Assembly (NCBI GenBank): GCA_041399065.1
Contig: JAWKTN010000004.1
Span: forward strand, 496,001-560,000
Reading direction: 5' to 3'
Source: JAGQPD01 sp020426865
GTDB taxonomy: Bacteria > Planctomycetota > Planctomycetia > Pirellulales > Pirellulaceae
DNA length: 64,000 nt
The translations under genes and the position numbers were made by a program. Within the stretch, counting starts at the first letter, position 1. Each line of letters starts with the position of its first letter. The notes under the pieces were generated by a model. The model was not told where the DNA came from, searched no databases, and saw only the letters and a program-made list of their open reading frames with translations. Positions 8,379-16,168 of the stretch are shown piece by piece.

Positions 8379-9644
8379 TCAGCGAATCGTTTTGAGAATG
8401 TCGCCAGCAACGGAAATGCCGTCTGAATTCTTCGCAGTCACTTCCGAAGAGCCATCGAAAAGCTCCGACCGGATTTTCGAGAACAACTTCCGACTCTCAA
8501 CAGTCAGACTCGTTTGCTTGGTCTCTTCTCGACGGAGTTCATGCCACCAGTCGGGCGGCGTTCGCGTTCCGCGATGGGCCTTGCTGACTGAGTCTACGAG
8601 ATAGGCCATTGGTGAACGCCGAAATGAACCGATTCCTTGACGGTCAATCTTGGCCTGAGTAATGTCAGCCCATTCTTCCAACAGACGCGACGGATATTTA
8701 CGCAGCAGCCCGCGTGCTGCACTTGTATGAAACCCCAGTCCGACAAGTGTTTCCTGCACTGGCTGCAACAACCGGTCACGTGACCCGGAAACTGGATCTC
8801 GGTCAAAGTATGCCCCACGGCGAGCGTTGACTGCGTATTGACTCTTGCCAATTCGCTCAACGCTAAAATCTCGAACAACGCCGACAGCATCCAGACGTTT
8901 CAAGCAGCGGATTACCTTCATTCGCAAGTCATGTTTCGCGATATCAGTGGAGAACCCCAGCACCTCAACCGCAAGATGCTGGAGATCGAATTGTGGCAGC
9001 GTCGCTCGCCGATAAAATATCTTGGCAGCCAAAAGGAACAACCGACGAGAAGCCGGGTCGAGGCTGCGGTACAGGTCCAAATCGAATCGAAGATGGCTTG
9101 CTCCATGCTTCGCTAGCTCGAAAAACGTCTGATCCCACGAAAATCGCCAAGCTCGCGAAGACGCTGGATCGGTCGGCAGACTGTAGCTGAGAAAATGGAA
9201 GCCGACTTCTCGGTGTTCGGCACGTACCGGATCGTAGAAGGCATCGCACAGATAGCTGGTTACTGACAAACGCCGCAGTGCATCGCGAAACATTCGGTAC
9301 TGTTCCCCGCCGCGACCTGAGCGTGAATTGACGATACCAAGCTGTTTCAGGCACCAGTGGGGCGTTGCTACCAAATCCGAGCGATCGTCCGGCTGAGATA
9401 GTGTCAGGGCCAGCAAACCCCACAGATAGATTTCATCACTGGCAGACAACCCCAGCGGGCTAAAGATTTTGGCTGTCGCAGTTCGCCGCTTCCGATTCGC
9501 GTCGCTGAAACGGTACTCGGCTTGATGTTGGAGGTTTTCAACCAGCGACGCTTTGCGGTCGAGTGGACAAAGCGAATGCTCTACCAAACTGAGTTGGCCG
9601 AATCCCGTCCGGCGAGTCTCGCTATGTGTTTCAGAACGTGCCAT
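8379..9644 (-). CDS. repA: Plasmid replication initiator, RepA-type (RPA family-like)
   Basis: Likely initiator that binds iterons and opens the origin. The ATG at 9644 (MARSETHSETRRTGFGQ, 421 aa) follows GGGAG about 11 nt upstream; the open frame continues further up without homology. After a polar N-terminus the sequence IFSPLGLSASDEIYLWGLLALTLSQ and the following helices resemble the Replication initiator protein A family of alphaproteobacterial and planctomycete plasmids, with winged-helix character over about 60-330. The C-terminal third (YPSRLLEEWADITQAKIDRQGIGSFRRSPMA region) resembles the extension of these proteins. It is divergent from parA, and its 3' end faces the DnaA box and iterons. 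Family assignment is from memory of motifs. Confidence 0.75.
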   Translation of the reverse strand: MARSETHSETRRTGFGQLSLVEHSLCPLDRKASLVENLQHQAEYRFSDANRKRRTATAKIFSPLGLSASDEIYLWGLLALTLSQPDDRSDLVATPHWCLKQLGIVNSRSGRGGEQYRMFRDALRRLSVTSYLCDAFYDPVRAEHREVGFHFLSYSLPTDPASSRAWRFSWDQTFFELAKHGASHLRFDLDLYRSLDPASRRLFLLAAKIFYRRATLPQFDLQHLAVEVLGFSTDIAKHDLRMKVIRCLKRLDAVGVVRDFSVERIGKSQYAVNARRGAYFDRDPVSGSRDRLLQPVQETLVGLGFHTSAARGLLRKYPSRLLEEWADITQAKIDRQGIGSFRRSPMAYLVDSVSKAHRGTRTPPDWWHELRREETKQTSLTVESRKLFSKIRSELFDGSSEVTAKNSDGISVAGDILKTIR

Positions 9645-9800
9645 CAACTTTAACTCCCTCAAAGTTCGTAGCACGAACCCTCTTGACGCAACCAGCAGAA
9701 GTTTTGTCGCTATGGGGCTGCGTCTCCGATGTGCGAAAGTTCTTGACGACCTTCGCGAAGCCGTGTCAGGATTCCACGAGAGATTTCGGACACTTGCCCG

Positions 9801-9819
9801 AAATTGCAAATTGCAATTT
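9801..9819. promoter_or_regulatory. Perfect inverted repeat upstream of parA, candidate operator
   Basis: AAATTGCAA-A-TTGCAATTT: two 9-bp arms with a one-base centre, ending 12 nt before the parA ATG and inside the repA-parA divergent region (9645-9831). The position suits autorepression by ParA or RepA, or a transcriptional regulator. It is AT-rich and unlike the parS-type palindromes at 31349-31398. Confidence 0.55.
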
Positions 9820-9831
9820 TCATGGAGGGAC

Positions 9832-10641
9832 ATGGCAACGACGTTTTGCCTTATCAATCAAAAGGGCGGCTGCGGCAAAAGTTCGACTTGTTTCCATTTA
9901 GCAGGCGCGTTCGCCGAGATTGGCTTGAACGTACTGTTGCTGGACATGGACCCGCAGGGTTCGTTGAGCCAAGGCTTTTTCGGATCGGAATTCGTCGAAT
10001 CACTCAGCAGTAAAGAGACGATGGCGATGCTGTTCGACGAGGAATGTGCTTTCGAGCCAAGAACTCATTTGCTTCGTACAACACAGTTTGACCGGATTAC
10101 TATCTGCCCCGCGAATCAGACGCTGGCACAGTTCAATGTCGCGGAACCGGAAACATCAGGCATGGTGCAATATGCGATTCGTGAATTCCTGAAGGAACAG
10201 ACAGGTTTCGATGTGATTCTCATCGACTGCCCACCAAACCTGTATCGCTGTAGTTGGATGTCGATGGTCGCGGCTGACTATGTGCTTATTCCGGTTCCGC
10301 CGGAGGACTTCGGAACACAGGGCCTAAGAGCCGTGCATCAGTGTGTCGAGCATGCTCGTCAACTGAACCCAAAGCTTCACCAGTTGGGGCACCTGATCAC
10401 TCGGTGTGACAAACGGTTACTTGTCCACCGGGTGTACGAGCAGAAGCTACGCGAGATGTACGGCAAGATGGTACTGAAGACGGTGATCGTGGAAGCAGCA
10501 GCATTCAAGGTTGCGTTGGCTCGTCGTCGACCTGTCGAGTTCCATGATTCACGGTCCAAAGCGGCGAAATTGACACTTTGTCTCGCTCGTGAGATTCTTG
10601 ACCGAATCAGTGTGAATGAAGGCAAGCGTAGGATCGCGTAG
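9832..10641 (+). CDS. parA: ParA-family partition ATPase of the mobile element
   Basis: A 269-residue ParA/MinD ATPase for plasmid segregation. The start is the ATG at 9832 (MATTFCLINQKGGCGKSS) with GGAGGG 5 nt upstream; the longer open frame begins inside the divergent promoter region. The deviant Walker A (QKGGCGKSS, 10-18), A' box (LLLDMDPQGS, 35-44) and Walker B (VILIDCPP, 118-125) are all present. There is no N-terminal HTH, so it is the short type Ib/chromosomal-like form. It sits 3 nt before parB, as a typical partition operon, and is divergent from repA. Confidence 0.93.
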   Translation: MATTFCLINQKGGCGKSSTCFHLAGAFAEIGLNVLLLDMDPQGSLSQGFFGSEFVESLSSKETMAMLFDEECAFEPRTHLLRTTQFDRITICPANQTLAQFNVAEPETSGMVQYAIREFLKEQTGFDVILIDCPPNLYRCSWMSMVAADYVLIPVPPEDFGTQGLRAVHQCVEHARQLNPKLHQLGHLITRCDKRLLVHRVYEQKLREMYGKMVLKTVIVEAAAFKVALARRRPVEFHDSRSKAAKLTLCLAREILDRISVNEGKRRIA

Positions 10642-10644
10642 CAA

Positions 10645-11553
10645 ATGGCAAGCACAAGAAATGCACTCGAAGAAGTCGGTTTAAATGTAGATGAATCAAT
10701 GGGCCTGCGACGTAATGCACGGTCAGTGCAACTCAGCCCCGTATCGTCGGCAAAGGACGTAGGCAGGAGACCATTGCGGACATTTGGCTCTGTCGAAGTC
10801 AATCGTATCATTCCCGATCCAGATCAACCACGAACCGAGTTCGACGATGACGACATTGAGCGTCTGGCCGGAAGTATCCGTGCCCACGGTCAACTTCATC
10901 CGATTCGGGTCCGATGGGACGAGGCAATCGGAAAATGGATCATCGTCACCGGTGAACGACGCTGGCGGGCCACCATCGCTGCCGGGCTTCCGGCGATCGA
11001 TTGTTATTTTGTCGATGGCGAAATGACCAAAGGTGAGTTGCGAGAACAACAACTCGTGGAAAACCTACTAAGGTCAGACCTGAAGCCTCTTGAAGAAGCA
11101 AGAGCGTTGCAATCTTTGATGGAACTCAATGGCTGGAACGGTAAGCAGGTGGCCGAAGCTCTTCGCGTTACCACGTCACGGATTAGTCGATCATTGGCGT
11201 TGCTTGACCTTCCACCCGAAGTTCAGCAACAAGTCGATGCCGGGACGTTGCCAAAATCCGCTGCCTATGAAATCAGCAAACTCGATAGCTCCGAACAACA
11301 AGCCAAACTGGCGACTCAAGCAGCTTCAGGTGAACTTTCTCATTCCCAGACAGTCAAGCAAATCAAACAACGTCGAGGAAAGAAAGCGGCCCAGCCACGC
11401 AAGGGCATACATCAAGTGTTTTTCTCGGAGCGAGGGTTGAAAGTCACCGTGACGGCCTCGACCAAGGTGAACTACCACGAAGTCGAGTTGGCATTGTCTC
11501 AGGCACTTGATGAGGTTCGACACAGAATACGCAACAACATCAAAATCATTTAG
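10645..11553 (+). CDS. parB: ParB-family partition protein of the mobile element
   Basis: A 302-residue ParB/Spo0J-like CTP-dependent clamp protein that should bind the element's own parS. The N-terminal ParB/sulfiredoxin-like domain has the PDPDQPRTEFDDDDIERLA stretch (58-76) and the CTP-binding GERRWR box (103-108). A central HTH follows (NGKQVAEALRVTTSRISRSLALL, roughly 165-190) and a basic linker (KQRRGKKAAQ) before a C-terminal dimerisation segment. It is clearly distinct from the chromosomal ParB at 29394-30407. I did not locate a matching parS; the inverted repeat at 9801-9819 is one candidate. Confidence 0.93.
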   Translation: MASTRNALEEVGLNVDESMGLRRNARSVQLSPVSSAKDVGRRPLRTFGSVEVNRIIPDPDQPRTEFDDDDIERLAGSIRAHGQLHPIRVRWDEAIGKWIIVTGERRWRATIAAGLPAIDCYFVDGEMTKGELREQQLVENLLRSDLKPLEEARALQSLMELNGWNGKQVAEALRVTTSRISRSLALLDLPPEVQQQVDAGTLPKSAAYEISKLDSSEQQAKLATQAASGELSHSQTVKQIKQRRGKKAAQPRKGIHQVFFSERGLKVTVTASTKVNYHEVELALSQALDEVRHRIRNNIKII

Positions 11554-11595
11554 CACGGTCGACGAGATGTCCTCGCAACAATAGGGTAGATGGTC

Positions 11596-13074
11596 CTACT
11601 TCAAGTTTCGAACCTTCAGATGAGGGGCCAACTTGGGACGAATCCGCCACTCCGGAACTCTCTTGTCATCGTCGCGGCTGTAGCCTTCGTAGTGAACGTT
11701 GTAGTAGATTCCTTTCTTGCCGCCGTCGCTTGGCACCTTCGCAAGAATCACGGCGTCGTACCAGATTTCGTCATTACCCGGTCTCAGAGCAGCGACTCTG
11801 GCTCCGGGTTTTTGTTCTTCGGTATGCAGCATCGAACCAACCAATGTCTGCGCACCGGGTCGGTCAGTGACAATCTCCTCGAATAGTTCATTCCCAGCGA
11901 AATACTGTGTCACCTGATGAATCGCACCGGACTTGATGTGCGGTCGCAATCGATCGATCTTGAAAATGCTCACGCTCTCAACCGAGCAAGTGAGCAACCA
12001 CCGCCCGTCAGGCGAGAACTTGACCATTTTAAGAGTCGGACGCCCCACACCGTCGTCATCCTTCCCTTTTCTCGGCCCCCTCGCTGCTTCCAGCGTCGCA
12101 ATGCGATCGCCATTCGATGTGTTCCACAGATGAATACAACTGTCGCTGCCAACCGAGGCAAGCACCTTTCCGTTGGGGCTAAATGCCACACTTTCGATCC
12201 GCCATTGCACCGTACCATTGTCCGCAGCCAGTTTTCTGTTCAATCCTTCTTTGAACGGGTACGCCACTTTGCCCGTTGATGGACTCCACATCGCAATCGC
12301 ACCGTAGCTTCTGTCAGAGCGGCCCCAGATTTCAGTCGTGCCGGGGCGAAACACTGAGTGGCAGAACCCGCTAGGCGATATGGTGACCTTCTGGCCGGTC
12401 TTCAGATTCCAGTAGTAGCAGTCTGCAACGATGTGCTGCCGGTCGGTTGCACTTGTGAGGCTGATAAGATCAATGATTTTGTCGATCGGATACTCACTCA
12501 GTAACTCGCCGGACGCGGAATAGTGAGCCAGTGCCTTGCTTTGTCGGACGACGATGCTGCCGTTTGGCCCCCAGCAAAAACCGCTCTTCAATTCATTCGC
12601 CCATGACGCATCCTTCAACAACTCGACTTTAGACTCTTCACCTGACTCTGCGTCCCATACAAGCAAATGGGAATCGTCCAGTGCTGCGACTGATTTGCCG
12701 TCGGGAGTGAATCGAATCACTTTGTGAGCACCCACCTCGATCCACTTGATAAACCGCAGGCTCTCCACGTCCCAAATCCCGATGCCCGAGCCTTCGGGAA
12801 CATCTTTGCACACGACGGAATTCTCATCATTGCCGTTACGTTCCCAAACGCTTTTGCGATTTGCCATCGACACGGCCATCCGCTTTCCGTCGGGGGAAAA
12901 ACAGACCGGAGAATAGGGACGCTTGTAGTCCGCCCCGCCCCCAATGTTTCTCAGTTCTAAGTGCCATAGCTCGCGTTCTTTTGCTTCGTCCGCCCGGACC
13001 GTGCCCGCCACAACCGCACAGGCGGCAAACACGATCAAACCAACTCCGACTGGTAGCTCTCGCCGAATGCACAT
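11596..13074 (-). CDS. Secreted WD40-repeat protein with C-terminal Tudor-knot-like domain
   Basis: A 492-residue protein starting at the ATG 13074. A signal peptide (RRELPVGVGLIVFAACAVVAGTVRADE) indicates export. From about residue 50 to 370 there are WD40-type blades, seen as repeats ending near IWDVES, LVWDAESG, LWNTSNG, each preceded by FSPDGK or FTPDGK. The C-terminal 70 residues (GARVAALRPGNDEIWYDAVIL ... YYNVHYEGYSRDDD) look like a Tudor-knot/chromo-like barrel, a pairing seen in planctomycete secreted proteins. It would be a binding scaffold; no catalytic motif is visible. It converges on parB with 42 nt between stops, so it is probably element cargo. Confidence 0.8.
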   Translation of the reverse strand: MCIRRELPVGVGLIVFAACAVVAGTVRADEAKERELWHLELRNIGGGADYKRPYSPVCFSPDGKRMAVSMANRKSVWERNGNDENSVVCKDVPEGSGIGIWDVESLRFIKWIEVGAHKVIRFTPDGKSVAALDDSHLLVWDAESGEESKVELLKDASWANELKSGFCWGPNGSIVVRQSKALAHYSASGELLSEYPIDKIIDLISLTSATDRQHIVADCYYWNLKTGQKVTISPSGFCHSVFRPGTTEIWGRSDRSYGAIAMWSPSTGKVAYPFKEGLNRKLAADNGTVQWRIESVAFSPNGKVLASVGSDSCIHLWNTSNGDRIATLEAARGPRKGKDDDGVGRPTLKMVKFSPDGRWLLTCSVESVSIFKIDRLRPHIKSGAIHQVTQYFAGNELFEEIVTDRPGAQTLVGSMLHTEEQKPGARVAALRPGNDEIWYDAVILAKVPSDGGKKGIYYNVHYEGYSRDDDKRVPEWRIRPKLAPHLKVRNLK

Positions 13075-13390
13075 CAAATCAATCTCACAGTGAATACCGT
13101 TGGGGGTGTCTGCGACTGACCATTCTGACGGTTTTAGTCGCGAATCACCACTCCCAATCAGTCGAACTCAACGCTAGGCGAAGTGGTTGGACCTGTCTGC
13201 GGCATTTCCAATCGTGCCACAGCGTCAAGGTCCGTTCGTCCCGTCGCTTTGCTCTGGTCCTCACTGCTGCTTTCGCTGCGCGAAAGGCTCCACCTTGACT
13301 TGCTGTGTCCGGTTCGGGGTGGCCGCCGACAGGCCGATGACAATCAGCTTGCTGCAATGTCGGATGCAGCGAATTCAAAGGAATTGAACA
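13075..13390. other. Gene-free gap with long inverted repeat upstream of ardC-like gene
   Basis: No convincing ORF. GTCAAGGT (13224-13231) pairs perfectly with ACCTTGAC (13292-13299) and encloses CTTTCG/CGAAAG (13271-13287). This is a weaker version of the structured-RNA character at 6121-7231 and 14416-15086. The region must also hold the ardC-like promoter, which I cannot pinpoint. Confidence 0.4.
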
Positions 13391-14251
13391 ATGAAAAAAG
13401 ACGAAATTGCAAACCTCGTTAAGACCGGTATCAGCGAATTGAATACTGCCCTATCCGAAGGGCGTTCGGTCCGGTTGGAAGAAGTCATGAAGCTCATGGC
13501 GAGGTTTCACAAATACAGCTTCAATAACTGCCTACTGATCGCAGAGCAGTTTCCGGACGCAACGCGTGTGATGGGATTTCACGGCTGGAAAGCCGTTGGA
13601 AGGTCCGTCAAGAAAGGCGAAAAAGGAATTGGTATTACGGCCCCGCTCGCATATCGAAAGAAGGATGACGCAACCGACGAGAAAGAGATTCGCGGGTTTC
13701 GAGTTGTTCACGTGTTTGACATCACTCAAACCGAAGGAGCTGAACTGCCCAAGTTGGCTCAACCAACTGGCGACGCTGCACAGTGGATTGAACCTGTTGA
13801 AGCTCTGATTGCATCCAAGGGAATCGAGTTAAAGTACGGGATACTTGACGGAAGCGCCTATGGCAGGTCGTCCGTTAAGAGAATTGAGGTTCTCTCCGGA
13901 CTCAGACCGCCGCTGCGGCTGACAGTCCTGTTACATGAACTCGCCCATGAGCTTCTGCACCCCGATGCCGAAACTCGCAAGCGATTGAAGCACGCCGTTT
14001 TGGAAACGGAAGCTCAAGCGGTCGCACAAGTCGTCTGTCAGGCTCTAAGTGTGGACGGAACCAGACATTCTGCTGACTACATTCATTTGCACAACGGAGA
14101 CTGTGATGTCTTCGCAAGCTCTATGCAGCGAATTCAGAAATGTGCCTCCGAAATTCTCGGTGAATTGCTTGAGACCTACCAGCAATCAGTCCGATTAAAG
14201 AGTCCCTGCGAAGAGTCAGACTCGACCGATGGAAAGTCACTAGCAGCGTAA
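13391..14251 (+). CDS. ArdC-like antirestriction protein (ssDNA-binding plus zinc metalloprotease)
   Basis: A 286-residue protein of the ArdC type. The N-terminal domain (about 1-120: MARFHKYSFNNCLLIAEQFP, then GFHGWKAVGRSVKKGEKGI) matches the ArdC N-terminal ssDNA-binding fold. The C-terminal part has the zinc protease motif HELAH (182-186) and the downstream ETEAQAVAQ helix (205-213) expected to supply the third ligand. Such proteins are carried by conjugative elements and protect incoming DNA from restriction. Start ATG 13391 gives MKKDEIANLVK. The presence of this gene supports the conjugative nature of the left half of the window. Confidence 0.85.
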   Translation: MKKDEIANLVKTGISELNTALSEGRSVRLEEVMKLMARFHKYSFNNCLLIAEQFPDATRVMGFHGWKAVGRSVKKGEKGIGITAPLAYRKKDDATDEKEIRGFRVVHVFDITQTEGAELPKLAQPTGDAAQWIEPVEALIASKGIELKYGILDGSAYGRSSVKRIEVLSGLRPPLRLTVLLHELAHELLHPDAETRKRLKHAVLETEAQAVAQVVCQALSVDGTRHSADYIHLHNGDCDVFASSMQRIQKCASEILGELLETYQQSVRLKSPCEESDSTDGKSLAA

Positions 14252-14415
14252 CGATACGCTTTCCGGCGACTGCGAAACGGAACACGAATTGACTCCGTCC
14301 CGTGGTCGCCTTTCTTCTGAATTCACCTCTACGGTTACCCTGACTCAGCTTCCGGCAGCGATCAAACACGACTTGCTTTCTACTCCCTTTCTTTTCAAAA
14401 GCGGGTGAAATCGTA

Positions 14416-15086
14416 TCGCCCTGTGGGCGATCTGGTCGTCGAGGCTCCTGCTCGGTTTCCGCAGACTTCATTCTGCGGAACACCTCGGCCGTCGCTTGGC
14501 TACGAACAATTCCCGACCGCGTTCGCGGTCAGGACATTGCCCTTCGCCCACCCCGCCGACTCGCTTGTGCCTTTCCGTTTCACGGAAGAGTCACGCACTC
14601 ATTGAAGCTGTCTGAGCCACTCGGTTGAAGCGACGTCCGCCCGTGACTGCCTCTTCCCAAGTGCTTTCTCGGCAGTTTCAGTCGACCGTCGTTTCAACGC
14701 TCCCGGCCACCTTTTCAGCGCCTCTCAGTCTGGCTGGGGCCAGACTTTCGGCTTTGTTCCGCTGAACGCTCCACCTTTCCTGAACGGAACGTGACGCTCA
14801 CCGCTGGGGCGGTTCGCTGCGGGCTTGAACGCCCGCCCGTCTCGCTGGGACGCTCGACTCACGACCGAGCCTGCTGGGGCAGCCTGCGGTCGTCTTCCGC
14901 CTCCGCTGCACGCTCCGGCGGTCAGCGGCTCACTGGCGTTCGCCGCTCTCGGATTCGGGCCGCGATGCGGCCCGTACCCCACCGGGAAAACCGGAACCTA
15001 CACTGGAACCTCGGGTGACCCGCTGACATTCCGCTCCTGATTCCATTGACTTCCTTGGTCACAAACGACTTAGGGTCGTTTGTGAC
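14416..15086 (-). ncRNA. Second candidate large structured RNA
   Basis: The 933-nt gap 14252-15184 has no convincing gene but a ladder of perfect hairpins: 14416-14430, 14457-14480 (9-bp stem), 14515-14530, 14573-14587, 14727-14746, 14819-14836, 14956-14974 (8-bp stem), 14982-14994, and a 12-bp stem at 15058-15086. Read on the minus strand, the unpaired segments are purine-rich with many GAAA runs, as expected for RNA loops, so I assign the minus strand tentatively. The 15058-15086 stem has no T-run and is not an obvious terminator. It shares style but no evident sequence with 6121-7231. Confidence 0.42.
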
Positions 15087-15184
15087 TGGCAGGTGTTAGC
15101 TACAGGTGTTTGGCAACGCTTTGCGTTACACTTCGTTCTATGAGCCAGTAACCATCATCGCTCCACGCAGAGAGAATTTGCGCC

Positions 15185-16156
15185 ATGCAGAGCCGTCCGA
15201 TCCGATATCGAGGTTCCGAACTTCCGGTCATCGAACGCTTTCGGATCGGCGGTCGCACCTACCTTGCCGTGGCCAAAATCGGAACGTCGGGACGCCGTGC
15301 ATTTCAAGTATTCGACCCAAGTGCAAAGCAGATGCGAGCATTGCACATCCTGCCGGACTCTGCCGGTGGGTATGACCGCGTTCGCACGCTGCAACGACTC
15401 ACGCGAGGCGACAACGAGATACTTCAGATTCTCGACTGTCATCGAGACGGTAGCGATGCCTACATCATCTTGCCGTGGATTGACGGCTTCAACTTGCGAA
15501 CTGTGCTGAACGGAATCCGTGACCGCAACAAACAGCGGATTGCAGCTCCCGAAGCGGTGCGACTGGTGAAAGGAGTCGCCCATGCTCTGCGGCATCTTCA
15601 TCGCAACAAGCAGATCATCCACGGCGACATCAAACCCGCCAATTTGATCCTCACCAAACGAACCAGTCTCGTTCTGATTGACTACGGCAACGCATGGACC
15701 ATTGAACGGACGACACGTCGAGACACCGGCGACGGTGTGAGCGGAGCGTACGCCGCACCGGAATTCTTGCGGGGTGATGCCCACGTCAATTTTCGGGCAG
15801 ACTGCTTTTCACTGGGGGTCGTCTTGTATGAAATTCTGACGGACCGAATTCCGTACGACGGTCACGGTGGCAAAGTTGGAATGCTGCCTAACCCCGTTAG
15901 GTCGGGGTCACAACTGGTTCCAGCAAGCGAAATCAGCCCGGAACGAGACAAACTTCCCAAGCGTATCTGGCGATCGATTGATGAATTGTTGAATCGCTCG
16001 CTGGCTATCGATGCCGAAGATCGTTTCGAGACTTCAAGCGAGTGGCTCGATAGCTGGAATTCTGCGGTGTCCAAAATCCGCCAAACCAGCCAGCACGGCA
16101 ACAAGCGAGGTTTGGCCACCCGAATGATGGATTGGATTCAGCAGCGATTCGGCTAG
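15185..16156 (+). CDS. Ser/Thr protein kinase-like protein with HGD catalytic loop
   Basis: A 323-residue eukaryotic-type kinase fold. Catalytic loop HGDIKPAN (146-153) keeps the catalytic Asp, Lys and Asn although Arg of HRD is Gly; the metal motif is DYG (166-168); the APE-equivalent is AAPE (190-193) and the F-helix Asp lies in RADCFSLG. The beta-3 strand reads RALHIL where ALK/AVK is usual, so the ATP-anchoring Lys appears to be His54, and no glycine-rich loop is evident. It could be active with altered nucleotide binding, or a regulator. Start ATG 15185 has GAGAGA about 10 nt upstream. It converges with the HEPN/Cas4-like gene, with 12 nt between stops, which suggests one functional module. 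Confidence 0.85.
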   Translation: MQSRPIRYRGSELPVIERFRIGGRTYLAVAKIGTSGRRAFQVFDPSAKQMRALHILPDSAGGYDRVRTLQRLTRGDNEILQILDCHRDGSDAYIILPWIDGFNLRTVLNGIRDRNKQRIAAPEAVRLVKGVAHALRHLHRNKQIIHGDIKPANLILTKRTSLVLIDYGNAWTIERTTRRDTGDGVSGAYAAPEFLRGDAHVNFRADCFSLGVVLYEILTDRIPYDGHGGKVGMLPNPVRSGSQLVPASEISPERDKLPKRIWRSIDELLNRSLAIDAEDRFETSSEWLDSWNSAVSKIRQTSQHGNKRGLATRMMDWIQQRFG

Positions 16157-16168
16157 TGGGTAGCGGCA

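Noticed and set aside
15058..15086. Rho-independent terminator
   Set aside because: Perfect 12-bp stem but no T-run on either side.
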